Source: an uncultured Collinsella sp.
GTDB taxonomy: Bacteria; Actinomycetota; Coriobacteriia; Coriobacteriales; Coriobacteriaceae
NCBI GenBank assembly: GCA_900544115.1
Contig: UQTW01000002.1
Span: forward strand, 72,535-136,534
Direction of reading: 5' to 3'
Length of the DNA stretch: 64,000 nt
In this document: in pieces, positions 63,946 through 64,000 of the stretch
How the letters are laid out: each line of letters begins with the position of its first letter
How positions within the stretch are numbered: position 1 is the stretch's first letter
Notes under the pieces: model-generated
The model's input: only the letters and a program-made list of their open reading frames with translations
Told to the model about the DNA's origin: nothing
Databases searched by the model: none
Translations under genes and position numbers: made by a program

Positions 63946-64000
63946 TGGTGGACCTGACAAGATTCGAACTTGTGACCTCCCGGTTATCAGCCGGACGCTC
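63946..64000 (-). tRNA. tRNA-Ile (GAT), partial, second copy
   Basis: The 3' 55 nt of a tRNA identical over the visible part to the tRNA-Ile at 63722-63798; the 5' end lies beyond the window. Confidence 0.93.

Overview
The window is a GC-rich chromosomal segment of a gut actinobacterium of the class Coriobacteriia, most likely Collinsella. The basis is the gene complement (CoaX-type pantothenate kinase, FolP-FolK fusion, NfnAB, ECF cassette with a fused double ATPase, class B sortase, TypA), the base composition and the many hairpin repeats between genes. The genus is inferred from familiarity, not from a search. Most genes are ordinary housekeeping genes.

Layout. 0-9.8 kb: two AAA ATPases of the DUF4143 type, an old-yellow-enzyme-type flavoprotein, initiator tRNA, coaX, a biotin-ligase-like gene and folP-folK. 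9.8-23.3 kb: sirtuin, exonuclease III, an ECF transporter cassette (T, fused A-A, S), glmU, prs, a DUF559-like nuclease-fold gene, pth and nfnAB. 23.7-30.3 kb: a cytidylate-kinase-like gene, a polar amino-acid ABC operon, yqeY, a PrsA-like foldase and a lone PTS IIA. 30.3-50.9 kb: nucleotide synthesis (purN, purM, purF, purE, carB, carA, purD, purA) mixed with a sortase, an ABC exporter, a Nudix hydrolase and dnaB. 51.0-54.1 kb: a nested mobile element carrying a lincosamide nucleotidyltransferase-like gene. 54.2-64 kb: rplI-rpsR-ssb-rpsF, two tRNA-Ser genes, a second DUF559-like gene, a TRIC-type channel, a bactofilin-like membrane protein, typA, a DUF151 nuclease-like gene and tRNA-Ile/tRNA-Ala genes.

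The unusual content lies between the genes. There are at least a dozen kinds of inverted-repeat element. Several share one design: a short core, loop or terminus is the same in every copy, while the stem or interior differs completely but still pairs or keeps a fixed length. The best cases are (i) two arrays (6 and 3 units) with an 80/81-bp period, in which 10-bp inverted arms always enclose exactly 25 nt; (ii) a three-copy hairpin family in which CAAGGTG faces CAGATTG and the flanking stems differ compensatorily; (iii) two elements of 201 and 203 bp with the same ends and unrelated interiors, flanking a DUF559-like gene; (iv) two large hairpins with different stems and an identical 16-nt loop; (v) an inverted-ended segment read in frame inside the ECF ATPase. 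The two DUF559-like paralogues and one DUF4143 ATPase are each bracketed by their own hairpin type, which suggests gene-plus-palindrome cassettes.

The mobile element at 51.0-54.1 kb can be read as a history. An IS1595-type element carrying a Lnu-like gene inserted between rplI and dnaB with a near-perfect 8-bp target duplication. An IS3-family element then inserted into its left terminal repeat with a 3-bp duplication. The IS1595-type transposase now has a frameshift.
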